A stretch of 22,115 bases of DNA from Hyphochytrium catenoides. Lineage: Eukaryota; Sar; Hyphochytriomycetes; Hyphochytriales; Hyphochytriaceae. Below the pieces are notes generated by a model. The model searched no databases. It saw nothing but the letters and a program-made list of their open reading frames with translations, and was not told the DNA's origin. The position numbers were made by a program, and so were the translations under genes. This document shows, piece by piece, positions 9,670 to 17,612 of this stretch; the first letter of the stretch is position 1, and every line of letters starts with the position of its first letter. The DNA lies in NCBI GenBank assembly GCA_900088475.1, contig FLMG01001558.1, forward strand, positions 3,468 to 25,582, in the 5' to 3' direction.

Positions 9670-11538
9670 ATGATGGCGCTAAGGAGGCCCCACCTTACCC
9701 GACTAGCTTTCTTTTTCGGAGGTCTTACTGTCTTGTGGTCAACCTCTAATGCCACCCCTTGCCAAGGAGACTTAGCATGCACTTTGCTATGTTTGGACGA
9801 TGCTGCCAGCTTTCCAGATCCCCCCGGAACTACTTTCCAACCACCCTCCACTCCTGCACCGGACCAAGCAAAGGTCAAAGCCATGGGTAATGAGATCAAT
9901 ACTGCTATCGTTGCTTTAGGAAACCTCCCTGCAAGTACCAAATACCGGTCAGTCCGCCCAAATTGGACTGCAAAACTAGCTAGTGCACCAACGCCCGGAA
10001 CTGTCTCCATGGTTACCATGCAGCCTACCGATCAGTCAGCAGGCACCTGCACGGTTGACATGGTCAACGGAGGAGTATGTCAGCCTAATCCACCAACGGT
10101 GGATGGCATTCAACGGACGATGTCCAACCTACAATACATTGTGGAGTACTTTGATTATCTGGCCTCACAGAAACTTCTGTCGGTGCCATGCCAATATCGT
10201 CACGCTACTTATGCGTCCTTAGTTACCACCGCACTGAGGCCTAACTTGCTAACGTTGGCACAGAAGTTCGGGCACCTGGACTTCTCTCTCCCAGGAGCTA
10301 CAGACCGCTTCACCCGACTGGCGAATAATGCCAGTGATGCCTTTACCAGCTGGGTGCAGTCACAACCCTTTTCCATCTCCTCGGCCCTTTGCAACCTACA
10401 AACCGTTTACGAGCCAACAGTTCGGCCAACCACGGACATTCCGTTGACCTCAGACCTGTTGGCCTATTCCATGTATGCTCTGCCTTGCACTGCCAACAGT
10501 AATGATCTTACGCAGAAAACTACCACAACTTATCCTGCCCGTGGTCTCTTTGGAGCATACTCAGGTTCCACTACGCGCACGGGCACTTACCAGGTACCTA
10601 ACGAAGCGGGCTTGAAGATTGGCATGCCGGATATAACAACTCCATGGCATGGGTGGCTTTTTGCAGCAGTAGCTGCTTTTCATGAGCAGTACTATATTCC
10701 CGTGTCCCATGAATACTCTTACTACTTGTTTGGGGGCTCTAGGATATATAAGACCGTTGGCTCGGCGTACGACTATGCCATGTATGCCAGGCTCTACAGG
10801 ACTGCTGGACGCTACTGCGTAGCGTCCGGTGATTGTGCAACGGGGCTATACTGTACCTCAGCAAATAAATGTGTCCCCTTAAAGGATGTGGGTGCCACGT
10901 GCGGCGGCGATGGAGAATGCACTACTGGATATTGTACAGGAACTCCCACAGTGTGCACTGCTACTAAAGGGGTTGGTGTTGCTTGTGGCGCCGACAAGGA
11001 ATGCACCTCCAAGTATTGTATTACGGCATCAGGTTGTGCGGCTACGAAAGCGGTTGGAGCGACCTGCGCAGACGATAAGGAATGCACAACAGGTCTCTGT
11101 TTAGCCACTCTGTGCGCAACCCGCAAGGCTGTTGGAGCCGCTTGCACGGATTCGAAAGAGTGCACTACCGGTCAATGTATAGGCAGCATCTGCTCTGCAG
11201 CTGTTCCCCTTGTGGCAGGTCTACCTGTCCATGCCACGTGTTCCTCGGGTTCGCCTTTCCAGTGTGAGACAGGAAGGTGTACGACCAGCACCTGCGAGGT
11301 TGATCTTTGCCATACGAATGCCGATTGTGCTTATACCAATGCCCAGTGTGATGGCGCCACCTCTAGTGCCCCGGGCACTTGCAAGCTTCCATCTGGCAGT
11401 CCTTGTAATGGCCATTCCGACTGTATCTCAAACAACTGTGCTTCAAACTCTTGTGGGGCTCCAACGCCAGCGCCCACCCCAGCACCCACGCCAGCGCCTA
11501 CCCCAGCACCCACGCCAGCGCCTACCCCAGCACCCTAA
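9670..11538 (+). CDS. Secreted cysteine-rich protein with Pro-Thr-Pro-Ala tail
   Basis: Unnamed extracellular or surface protein of 622 residues in a single exon. The start is one of two adjacent ATGs (9670 or 9673); the GTG before them is not needed. Residues 1-29 form a signal peptide: basic RRPHLTR, hydrophobic LAFFFGGLTVLW, then a likely cut after SNA. Residues 30-382 are a domain I do not recognise, with few Cys and many aromatic residues near its end (HEYSYYLFGGSRIY). From Cys383 to about 596 come repeated disulfide-type units of pattern VGAxC-x5-C-TTGxC-x4/6-C (for example VGATCGGDGECTTGYC), at least four close copies then two diverged ones. These resemble the Cys-rich modules common in secreted protist proteins. 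Residues 598-622 are six PTPA units plus P, a likely O-glycosylated stalk. No membrane anchor is present before the stop. The lack of introns contrasts with the genes around it. A broken paralogue lies at 13190-13597. Confidence 0.9.
   Translation: MMALRRPHLTRLAFFFGGLTVLWSTSNATPCQGDLACTLLCLDDAASFPDPPGTTFQPPSTPAPDQAKVKAMGNEINTAIVALGNLPASTKYRSVRPNWTAKLASAPTPGTVSMVTMQPTDQSAGTCTVDMVNGGVCQPNPPTVDGIQRTMSNLQYIVEYFDYLASQKLLSVPCQYRHATYASLVTTALRPNLLTLAQKFGHLDFSLPGATDRFTRLANNASDAFTSWVQSQPFSISSALCNLQTVYEPTVRPTTDIPLTSDLLAYSMYALPCTANSNDLTQKTTTTYPARGLFGAYSGSTTRTGTYQVPNEAGLKIGMPDITTPWHGWLFAAVAAFHEQYYIPVSHEYSYYLFGGSRIYKTVGSAYDYAMYARLYRTAGRYCVASGDCATGLYCTSANKCVPLKDVGATCGGDGECTTGYCTGTPTVCTATKGVGVACGADKECTSKYCITASGCAATKAVGATCADDKECTTGLCLATLCATRKAVGAACTDSKECTTGQCIGSICSAAVPLVAGLPVHATCSSGSPFQCETGRCTTSTCEVDLCHTNADCAYTNAQCDGATSSAPGTCKLPSGSPCNGHSDCISNNCASNSCGAPTPAPTPAPTPAPTPAPTPAPTPAP
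11461..11535 (+). repeat. In-frame PTPA-coding minisatellite
   Basis: DNA unit of about 24 bases (CCCACGCCAGCGCCTACCCC plus AGCA) repeated about three times. It ends directly in CCCTAACCCTAA, whose first TAA is the stop codon. The near identity of the units suggests recent slippage or unequal exchange. Confidence 0.85.
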
Positions 11539-11797
11539 CCCTAAGCAGCTAACCCTTGGAGTAGAGTCTACTACTACCGAGTTGCTTCTTACCACTAGGT
11601 CAGCTTTGCGTGGTGATGCGCTGGTGGTTATCACCAGAGGCTCATCAAGCGCTTGGTATCTTCTTCTGGGATACTTAGCTCAACTTAATCGTTAGTTGTG
11701 ACCTTTTCTTACTCCTGGGACTGCTTTCGAAGACTCTTACGTGTTAAAATATAATACATGGCCGCCGTAGTAAAAAAAGATTCCGTTGCGAAGGGGC
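11539..11797. other. 3' flank of the cysteine-rich gene
   Basis: Presumed 3' UTR. No canonical AATAAA is visible; AAAATATAATAC near 11746 is the closest. The +1 frame stays open to a TAG at 11693-11695 and ends with a hydrophobic tail (SSAWYLLLGYLAQLNR), see findings. Confidence 0.4.
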
Positions 11798-11804
11798 TAT
11801 AAAA
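11798..11804 (+). promoter_or_regulatory. Possible TATA box before the WW pseudogene
   Basis: TATAAAA in GGGGCTATAAAATTG, about 400 bases upstream of the recognisable start of the duplicated WW sequence. It may be a relic promoter; position only. Confidence 0.2.
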
Positions 11805-12200
11805 TTGAAGCGCCATTGTCATATAACACATCGTCGAGGTCGGGTGGTGGCAGCAAGTTAACTAGTAGTAGTGTTGTCGCAATCAGAAGATCACCACTGC
11901 GGATAACAGAGCTTTCCATCATCATCTAGGTCAATGGACATGCAGATGGACTCGCCGGAGGTGAAGGCACCGTTATTGATGTTTGGTTGAGGAGAGGGAG
12001 AAAGTATTGTGTGGCTCCATCATTGTGTGTCCTTCTGTTCTATGACGCAGGGATAAATCTTCTTATCTGGTCTTATCTTCTCTTGATCATCAACGCTAAA
12101 CAGACTATCGAGGAGGAGGATCAACTTTTGGCAGAGACTTTTAGTTGTATTTCAAGCTCAATCGACCCCGGAGAGGCAAGCAAAGAAGTTCTTCTATGAC

Positions 12201-13045
12201 GTAAGGCTGCCTGTGTACTAATGCCCGTCGACAGCGGGATGACGGCTCCACCAGATATTGTGCTTCCTGATGCCCCTTCTAAAGCGCAAAGAAAGATGAG
12301 TGAGATTCAATGATCCCAAGCGCCTCCGTGAGCCTCTCTAGCCCGGTGGCTGGAGCGCTGACTTCGAATCATACTCCTCCCTTATTCTTCTCCTATTAGG
12401 TAATAGCGACGACAGCAGGCGGCCCGGCTACTAGGCGTTTACCTGCCCTAAGCCCAAGCCTAGAAGATCTAGTCCAAGTGTTAGACATCATCATGATGAG
12501 GTATTAGACAACAACCGTCTTCTTTCCACCTCAAGCGGAAGTAGTAGCTGGTGAAGCCGTATGGTAGGTTATACGACGAGGAGATCAGGCGAGATGGCGC
12601 TTGACCTGAGCACCTATCGAAACCAGGGGCAGGCGTCCAACAGCAGCTCTCCTCCTGCAGCAGCCTTGACACCTACTAGTAGTGCTTGCGATGATGCTCA
12701 CCAGCCCTAAAAGCCACCACCGTATATTTCTCCTAGTTCAATCTTCGAGCCCCACCAACGGCTAGTATAAACTCCCCTTACTTCTTAGAGTGAGAAGAAA
12801 AAGCAGAGCGTGATGAGACGCAGAAAGTCCACCAGCAACAACAGACCTACAAGGTCAGACGACTCTATTCTATTCTATTTCCTATCGAGGTGTCTGGCGT
12901 CATCAGGCGAGGACCACAGATGATGATGGAGGACGGGTTTACTATTGGAATGTAGCGACGGGAGGACAGGAGGAACACAGAGGGGACGCCTAAAGTGATT
13001 ACCAGCTGGAGGAAGAGAGGAGCAGCAAGCAACAATTAGACGACG
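12201..13045 (+). pseudogene. Broken duplicate of the WW-domain gene
   Basis: Collinear with the intact gene at 16540-17246. Shared blocks include AAAGCGCAAAGAAAGATGAG (12281-12300), TCTCTAGCCCGG, AAAAAGCAGAGCGTGA, ACAACAGACCTACAAGGTCAG and GACGGGTTTACTATTGGAAT. It is dead as a coding copy. The shared ATG (12296) is followed by TGA at 12311-12313. The donor of the second intron has changed from GCCGTAAGA to GCCCTAAAA. The WW segment has small insertions that break the frame and lose the second Trp context. Upstream, 12201-12234 looks like a 34-base intron (GTAAGG...TGTACTAATGCCC...ACAG), which suggests the ancestral gene had a further 5' exon, with MTAPPDIVLPDAP preceding the shared AQRKM. 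Confidence 0.8.
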
Positions 13046-13058
13046 CAGGCATACTGCG

Positions 13059-13160
13059 TCTCTCTCTTTCTTTCTTTCTCTCTTCTCTCTCTCTCTCTTT
13101 CTCTCTCTCTCTTCTTTCTTTCTTTCTTTCTTTCTTTCTTTCCTTCTTTCTTTCTTTCTC
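13059..13160. repeat. CT/CTTT microsatellite
   Basis: Mixed (CT)n and (CTTT)n tract directly after the WW pseudogene. The intact WW gene is also followed by a CT-rich stretch (17258-17295), so the microsatellite is part of the duplicated unit and expanded here. Confidence 0.85.
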
Positions 13161-13189
13161 CCGTGTTCTATACACCGCCCGCTCTCAGA

Positions 13190-13596
13190 GATCACAGACA
13201 AATGAAGTACAGGTGCAGGAAGTACAGTCGGCATTGACATTGCAAGGAGTGGTGGCTGGTAACTTGTTGCAACTCCCTGGCCTGGAGCACCAGAAGTTGC
13301 GCCTGAGCATCATCAGTGCGCACCGGTGTAATAATAAGCACAATCCGCAGCCGTAATCGACATCGCAGGTAGTGGATGCACACCTTCTTCTTCCTGTCTC
13401 ACCCTCGGTAGGCGAGGAACACGTGTCATGAACAGGTGACCCTGCCACAAGGGGAACAGCTGCTTGCAACAGAGCAGAAGATGCTCCCTACACATTGATG
13501 ACAGTACACAGCGCGGGAGTTCCTGTGCAATATCCACTCCCGCACGCACTCCCCATCGCCATCAGGGCACAGGCCACCCACATCCTTTTTTAAAGG

Positions 13597-13597
<1 letters not shown>
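13190..13597 (-). pseudogene. Truncated, frameshifted copy of the cysteine-rich gene
   Basis: Read leftward, homology to the gene at 9670-11538 starts at CCCTTTAAAAAAGGATGTGGG (parent about 10875) and covers its Cys-rich region only. KKDVGGLCPDGDGEC matches the parent's LKDVGATCGGDGEC, then a frameshift, GYCTGTPALCT, then a stop. A deletion removes about 200 bases equivalent to parent 10975-11175. The next piece, AAVPLVAGSPVHDTCSS, matches AAVPLVAGLPVHATCSS, with more indels after it. It ends in Cys-Asp-Leu and a stop at about 13185-13187, with no PTPA tail. No signal peptide or N-terminal domain remains. It may derive from a paralogue rather than directly from the gene in this window, given the divergence near its end. 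Confidence 0.85.

Positions 13598-13598
<1 letters not shown>

Positions 13599-13647
<49 letters not shown>
13599..13647. repeat. Perfect (TC)n microsatellite
   Basis: About 24 uninterrupted TC units, at the junction between the cysteine-rich gene fragment and the inverted duplicate block. Confidence 0.95.
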
Positions 13648-13649
<2 letters not shown>

Positions 13650-13841
13650 CTCTCTCTCTGCTCCTTTTCCTCTTCTTGAAAGCTGCGATTCTACTACTCC
13701 TCGCTCCACTCCATCCAAAGAAGAGACTCCTTCCCCGATCATTTACAGAAAACAGCAGCAGCATTAAAGCAGAGAGTTGTCTTCTTTCTGACTGACTGTC
13801 GCGCTCCTGGGGACTCGCCACTACTATTATGGCCTCTCTGC
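13650..13841 (-). repeat. Inverted copy of the DNA downstream of the WW gene
   Basis: The reverse complement matches 17375-17545 on the + strand: AGAGAGGCCAT, then CTCTCTGCTTTAATGCTGCTGCTG (CTCTGCTTTAAATGCTGCTGCTG in the other copy), then AAAAGGAGCAGAGAGAGAGC. The two share order but differ by many substitutions and small indels. Confidence 0.75.
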
Positions 13842-13892
13842 CAATACAATTATCTTCTCTTTTGCCCTCTGTCCTCCATCGCCTGTGCTTAG

Positions 13893-14267
13893 ATGCCAGC
13901 GCCTCGTCTGTCTGCTGTCGATCGCTGGATCACTCTCTCGGTCGTCGGCTTGGATGCATGTTCCTGTTGGCTCTCTCTTCGGCCTCTCTTTCGGTGGGAT
14001 CACCCACCTACCTCACCTCTCGAAGTAAAAGTCTATCTAGCTATACCCGGAAATTTACTAGAAGATCTACAGGTGGCCACACCGCATCGTCGAGGACAGT
14101 CCGGTACCGGAGCTACCTCAAATGAGTTAGACAAGCAACAGGAGAAGATGATATCACCTTTTATTCCTTGGTACTGCGGCGGGCTTTCCATACGACGTAC
14201 GACTCCCTTACGTATCAAAAGTAGTAGTACAGAAGCAGCAAGAAGAAGCAGGAGAGAAGGTCACTAG
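13893..14267 (+). CDS. Candidate hypothetical protein, 124 codons
   Basis: ATG-started frame to a TAG, of mixed composition (contains PLEVKVYLAIPGNLLEDLQV), unlike the repeat-derived frames around it. The ATG is preceded by CTTAG, so it could also be an internal exon. There is no recognisable domain. An overlapping + frame at 13829-14125 is Ser-rich and looks less natural. Confidence 0.25.
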   Translation: MPAPRLSAVDRWITLSVVGLDACSCWLSLRPLFRWDHPPTSPLEVKVYLAIPGNLLEDLQVATPHRRGQSGTGATSNELDKQQEKMISPFIPWYCGGLSIRRTTPLRIKSSSTEAARRSRREGH

Positions 14268-14807
14268 CAAGAAGAGGGATGCTTGTCTTCTGGAGGAGGG
14301 TTGCTGCACGCCCAGACGACCGGCGGAAGGGCGGAGAGAGGGGATGAGAAAAAGAGGAGGAGGAAATTGTCATATAAGAGACTGATCGAATGTGAGGATG
14401 ATGGTCTCGGCGCTACACCGAGCCTCTTGTACCTTCTCCTTCTCCGTCTTCTAACGATAGTGCCGAGCAGTTCATTCAAGGATAAAACTCTTCCTCCGCT
14501 AATGATGGTGGTTTATAAGGAGGAGAGCGTGTTGAAGAGACCAGGACTTTGTAACTCTTGTTGGCTCTTCTTCATTTTCTTTTTTTCATCTTCTTGCTCC
14601 TTCTTCCTCTCATCATGCTTCTCTTCCTCGTTTTCCTTTTCTTTCTTTTCTCCTCTTCTTAGGACGTCGTTATACCTTTCTTCTTCTCCCATCATCATAC
14701 TTCTTCATAATAATGCTAAGAAAAAGAATCGGGACCCTTTCTAAATATCACGACGAGCCTCGTCGTCACCTCCTCCTTCCGACGAGCTCCAATCAGAAGC
14801 CCGGACT
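14268..14807. other. Low-complexity stretch, no gene seen
   Basis: AGGAGG-rich then TTC/TTTC-rich DNA (about 14560-14705). Frames here are Ser/Phe/Leu or Lys/Glu repeats. Confidence 0.5.
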
Positions 14808-15373
14808 TTGTTGGTTCTTCGTGGCTTTTCAACTTCCTATCATCATCAGTACGTACACGGCCCTGGAATGATGATGATGATGTGGTTTTGTCCGCCCGCC
14901 CGTCGTCACGGTTCGCTGCACAACACTACAACCCTTCCTTCTTCTACTTCTTATGCAGCCAGCAGTCCATGCCACCTATCAACAACAAAGTCAAAGTCGC
15001 TTCTCTTCTTGTCTGAGGAGAAAGCAAATAAAGTTGAAGACGCCCATATAATAGTACGAGAATGCGTGCTTATTACTTGTCAGCAGCAGCAGATTGCTGT
15101 GGGGCTGCTGCAGGTTGTCCCGCCCGCTGCTGCTGCTGCTGCTCCTTCTTCTTTATTAGTAGGTGGCGTCGTCGTTGGTTGTCGCACGACGTAAGGGTAG
15201 GTAGTAGTAGGCTGACCACAAATCAAATTGTTACGGTCGGTCCTTCATCACTACTACTTTGTTTTTTTAGAAATAAGGTCTCGCTTAGCTATGGGCCTAC
15301 GCCTTCATACGCGAGTGTCTTTGGCCATTCACGAAGACAAAGCACTTCCAATCTTGAAGCGCATTCCTCCTGA
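14808..15373 (+). CDS. Weak candidate: two exons of an unrecognised gene
   Basis: A frame open across 14808-15190 (no ATG near its left end; contains KANKVEDAHIIVRECVLI, then Gln- and Ala-rich runs) ends at a donor, CGAC|GTAAGG. An 80-base intron-like stretch, 15191-15270, ends in a classic acceptor, TTTGTTTTTTTAG. Joining in phase 2 continues as NKVSLSYGPTPSYASVFGHS to a TGA at 15371-15373. Another frame after the acceptor is also natural-looking (MGLRLHTRVSLAIHEDKALP, ending at 15431) but does not join to an open upstream frame. The splice signals are seen; the gene is inferred. Confidence 0.3.
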
Positions 15374-15732
15374 TGAACAGCTGGACCCTTCTCTTGCTTG
15401 TCTCGCGACGGCTGAGCTCGACGGTCGGTGATGACATGGTTGCTGATGATGACATGGTTGCTGGTGGTTGTTCACCTCTTCCTCCTCCTTCTTCTCCGCT
15501 CATCATTACTGAGGAAATCAACTATGATTCTTCTTTTACTGATGATGAGCAGGGAGCAGGTTCGAGCTGAGATGATGGAAGAGCCTATTATGGCTTCTCA
15601 GCTTTTCTTCTCTTCTTCTTCTGCCTCTTCTTCTTCTTCTTCACTTTCTTCTTCTTCTTCTAGAAATCGTCTGTTAGCAGTAGTGATAGCAGTAGTTTTT
15701 CATAGTTATATGAAAGACCTCTAAACTCTTGA
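15374..15732. other. Ser-coding TTC tract and flanks
   Basis: A + frame to 15570 contains an acidic segment (IITEEINYDSSFTDDEQ) that looks coding, and TTC repeats at about 15601-15660 end in TTCTTCTTCTAG, a possible acceptor. No consistent exon chain could be built. Confidence 0.3.
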
Positions 15733-15872
15733 GAAAATAATGAAACAAAGACGTACAAGGAAGAAGTGTTGCGGCGGGGCCGGCGCGGTGATGACCAAAA
15801 AAAGCTCAGCAGCACCAGCAGCACCAGCAGCACCAGCAGCACCAGCAGCACCAGCAGCACCAGCAGCAGCAC

Positions 15873-15904
<32 letters not shown>

Positions 15905-15959
15905 GCAGCACCAGCAGCACCAGCAGTAGTGGCAGCAGCAGCAGCACCAGCAGCAGCAC

Positions 15960-15991
<32 letters not shown>

Positions 15992-16460
15992 GCTCGAAGA
16001 AGAAGAAGAAGCGTCCGGACCACGACGACTGGGTCATCTCCTTTGATGATGAGAAGCGGTCACAGAACCATTATTTCCTAGACCATAACTTTGCCCAGCT
16101 TTTCAAGCTACAAGCAGGTACAGATCTGCGAATGTAGTCCAAAGCTGGTATAGAGAATGAAGAGGCCTCTTTAATCGATACAAATTTTAACAAAGATCTA
16201 TCGATACTTATAAAGCTCTCTGTAACTAATAAGAACAATCTGCTGGCACTGTGTGAAAGCGCTCAGCTGGAGCATTTATATGGCGTCTAGAGCCGCAAAA
16301 CTTTGTACGAGTTCGTAGGAGACAGGGGCCGGCGCTTATGACGAGGGAACGAACGGCGGACGGAGTGATGTCCTCGCGCACCGAAGAGCAGGATGATGAT
16401 CTTCAGGAGAGAGGAGGACAGAGGATGCATGATGACATTCATCATCATCTGATAGAGAGA
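15733..16460 (+). CDS. Candidate exons: Ser/Thr-repeat protein, possibly 5' part of the WW gene
   Basis: The frame giving Ser-Ser-Thr through the CAG/CAC tract continues as SSKKKKKRPDHDDWVISFDD and FLDHNFAQLFKLQ, natural-looking sequence. At 16117 it meets a donor, GCAG|GTACAG. A 149-base intron-like stretch, 16118-16266, has AACTAAT and ends GCGCTCAG. The next segment joins in phase 1 and stays open from 16267 (GAFIWRLEPQNFVRVRR, then an acidic and His-rich part) to a donor, AGA|GTAAGC, at 16461. The following acceptor, CTGGCTAG at 16529-16536, would lead into the WW gene, but the phase does not fit at that site. The minus strand of 16287-16520 also has an open hydrophobic frame, which is a competing reading. 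No ATG starts the Ser/Thr frame; the Ala/Pro frame does have one at 15740 but becomes Arg-rich and ends at 16081. Confidence 0.3.
15807..15993 (+). repeat. CAG/CAC trinucleotide tract
   Basis: About 187 bases of (AGCAGCACC)n mixed with pure CAG runs. It encodes Ser/Ser/Thr repeats in one + frame, Ala/Ala/Pro in another, and Gln/Gln/His in the third. On the minus strand it gives Leu/Val or Ala/Gly runs. Confidence 0.95.
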
Positions 16461-16573
16461 GTAAGCGGCGACGGACGCTGATACCATGATGCCAGTCCAC
16501 ACCGGGCCCTTGATGAACATGCAATCTGCTGGCTAGAGTTACTCCTCGTGACGCTGCTGAAGCGCAAAGAAAG

Positions 16574-17246
16574 ATGAGCGAGAAGCAGAAGAAGCGATCC
16601 CTAGGACCTCCGCCAGCGTCTCTAGCCCGGCCCGTGGTAGGCGATTTTCATCTCCTGTTATTATATGCCTTCCAAGAAATAGCGCCGACGGCACAACTCA
16701 TGCTTCCTTAATCTCATTGTCTTATTTACCTAGCGACAAGCGCCGCAGTCAGGCGATGACTTCTCCTACATTCCCAAGCCTAGATGTCCACCCAGTATTG
16801 GATATCCGTCTTCCTTGTCACCAGCACAAGGGGAAGTAGCTGGCGGAGCAGCGTTTGGTGTACGAAGAGATCCAGAAGAAAAAGCGCTTGACGTGAGCAA
16901 CTCTCGGGACCAAGGACAGGTGTCCGATAGCAGATCGCCTCCAGCAGCCTTGACCCCTAGTGCGATGCTCACCAGCCGTAAGAGCCATCGTATATCTCTA
17001 GTTTAATCTCCGAGCCTAACTATGAACTCCGCTCGCCCAGAAAGAGAAAAAGCAGAGCGTGAGAGACAGAGACCCATCAACAACAGGCCTGCAAGGTCAG
17101 AAGACTCTTCATCTGTTCCCTATCAAGGTGTTTGGCGCCAAGCCAGGACCACAGATGGACGGGTTTACTATTGGAATGTAGCAACGGGAGGAACACAGTG
17201 GGCGCCCCCAGAGTGGTCGTCAGCTGGAGGAAGAGAAGGCAATTAG
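16574..17246 (+). CDS. WW-domain protein, three exons
   Basis: Small adaptor-type protein; WW domains bind proline-rich ligands, so it acts by protein-protein contact. Exons are 16574-16636, 16734-16977 and 17041-17246, giving 170 residues. Intron 1 (97 bases, GTAGGC...TTACCTAG) is phase 0. Intron 2 (63 bases, GTAAGA, branch site CTAAC at 17016-17020, CGCCCAG) is phase 1 and removes an in-frame TAA. Residues 1-21 are basic then Pro-rich (SEKQKKRSLGPPPASL). 22-102 are low-structure (contains DDFSYIPKPRCPP), and 104-125 are charged (REKAERERQRP). The WW domain is at about 129-162: W134, aromatic YYW 145-147, second W156, P159. It ends SSAGGREGN. Reading is open without ATG back to 16517, and the pseudogene copy suggests an extra upstream exon, so the N-terminus may be longer. 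A dead paralogue lies at 12201-13045. It converges on the TTLL gene. Confidence 0.75.
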
Positions 17247-17370
17247 ATGCCGTCATAGTCTCCTTCTTTCTCTCTCCCTCTGTCTTTCTCTCCCTGAGAA
17301 GAACAAGAGAACATGGTCCAGACACCGCGCTCGGAGACGGTGGAGGACAGAGTTTTGAGAAAAAGTAAAG

Positions 17371-17376
17371 TTTATT
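17371..17376 (-). terminator. Possible poly(A) signal of the TTLL gene
   Basis: AATAAA on the minus strand, about 237 bases beyond the TTLL stop. The WW gene ends 125 bases away on the other strand, so the two 3' ends nearly meet; no AATAAA for the WW gene was found. Confidence 0.4.
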
Positions 17377-17612
17377 GGTAGAGAGGCCATAGTGGCCAGT
17401 CGTCAGGAGGAGACACTCAGAAAGAGAGCGCTCTGCTTTAAATGCTGCTGCTGTTTCTAGAAAAGAACAGGAGAGGAACCTCTTGGGAAGTAGACCGCTG
17501 CTCACATGGAGAGAAAAGGAGCAGAGAGAGAGCGAAGGAGAGAGGAAGAGAGAAGGGGAGAGAGAAAAAGAGAGATGGAAGAAGGACGATAGGGCGACGG
17601 AACGGAAGAGAT

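Noticed and set aside
9609-10019. Minus-strand 136-codon frame and other frames antisense to the cysteine-rich gene
   Set aside because: Shadows of the strongly supported + strand gene.
11532-11544. Interstitial telomere
   Set aside because: Only two CCCTAA units, explained equally well by the end of the proline-coding repeat; noted as a finding only for its position at the stop codon.
12335-12410. tRNA-like stretch (TAGCCCGGTGGCTGGAGCGC then CTTCGAATCA)
   Set aside because: It imitates a D-arm and a TCG anticodon loop, but there is no T-arm GGTTCRA, no acceptor pairing, and it lies in the duplicated WW-gene block where the other copy lacks the resemblance.
15660-16037. Minus-strand Leu/Val and Ala/Gly-rich frames over the CAG/CAC tract
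   Set aside because: Pure repeat translation with no natural flanking sequence.
16287-16520. Minus-strand 77-codon hydrophobic protein (begins MFIKGPVWTGIMVSAS)
   Set aside because: Plausible membrane-like start, but no acceptor, poly(A) signal or family; the + strand exon reading competes and fits splice signals better. Left unresolved.
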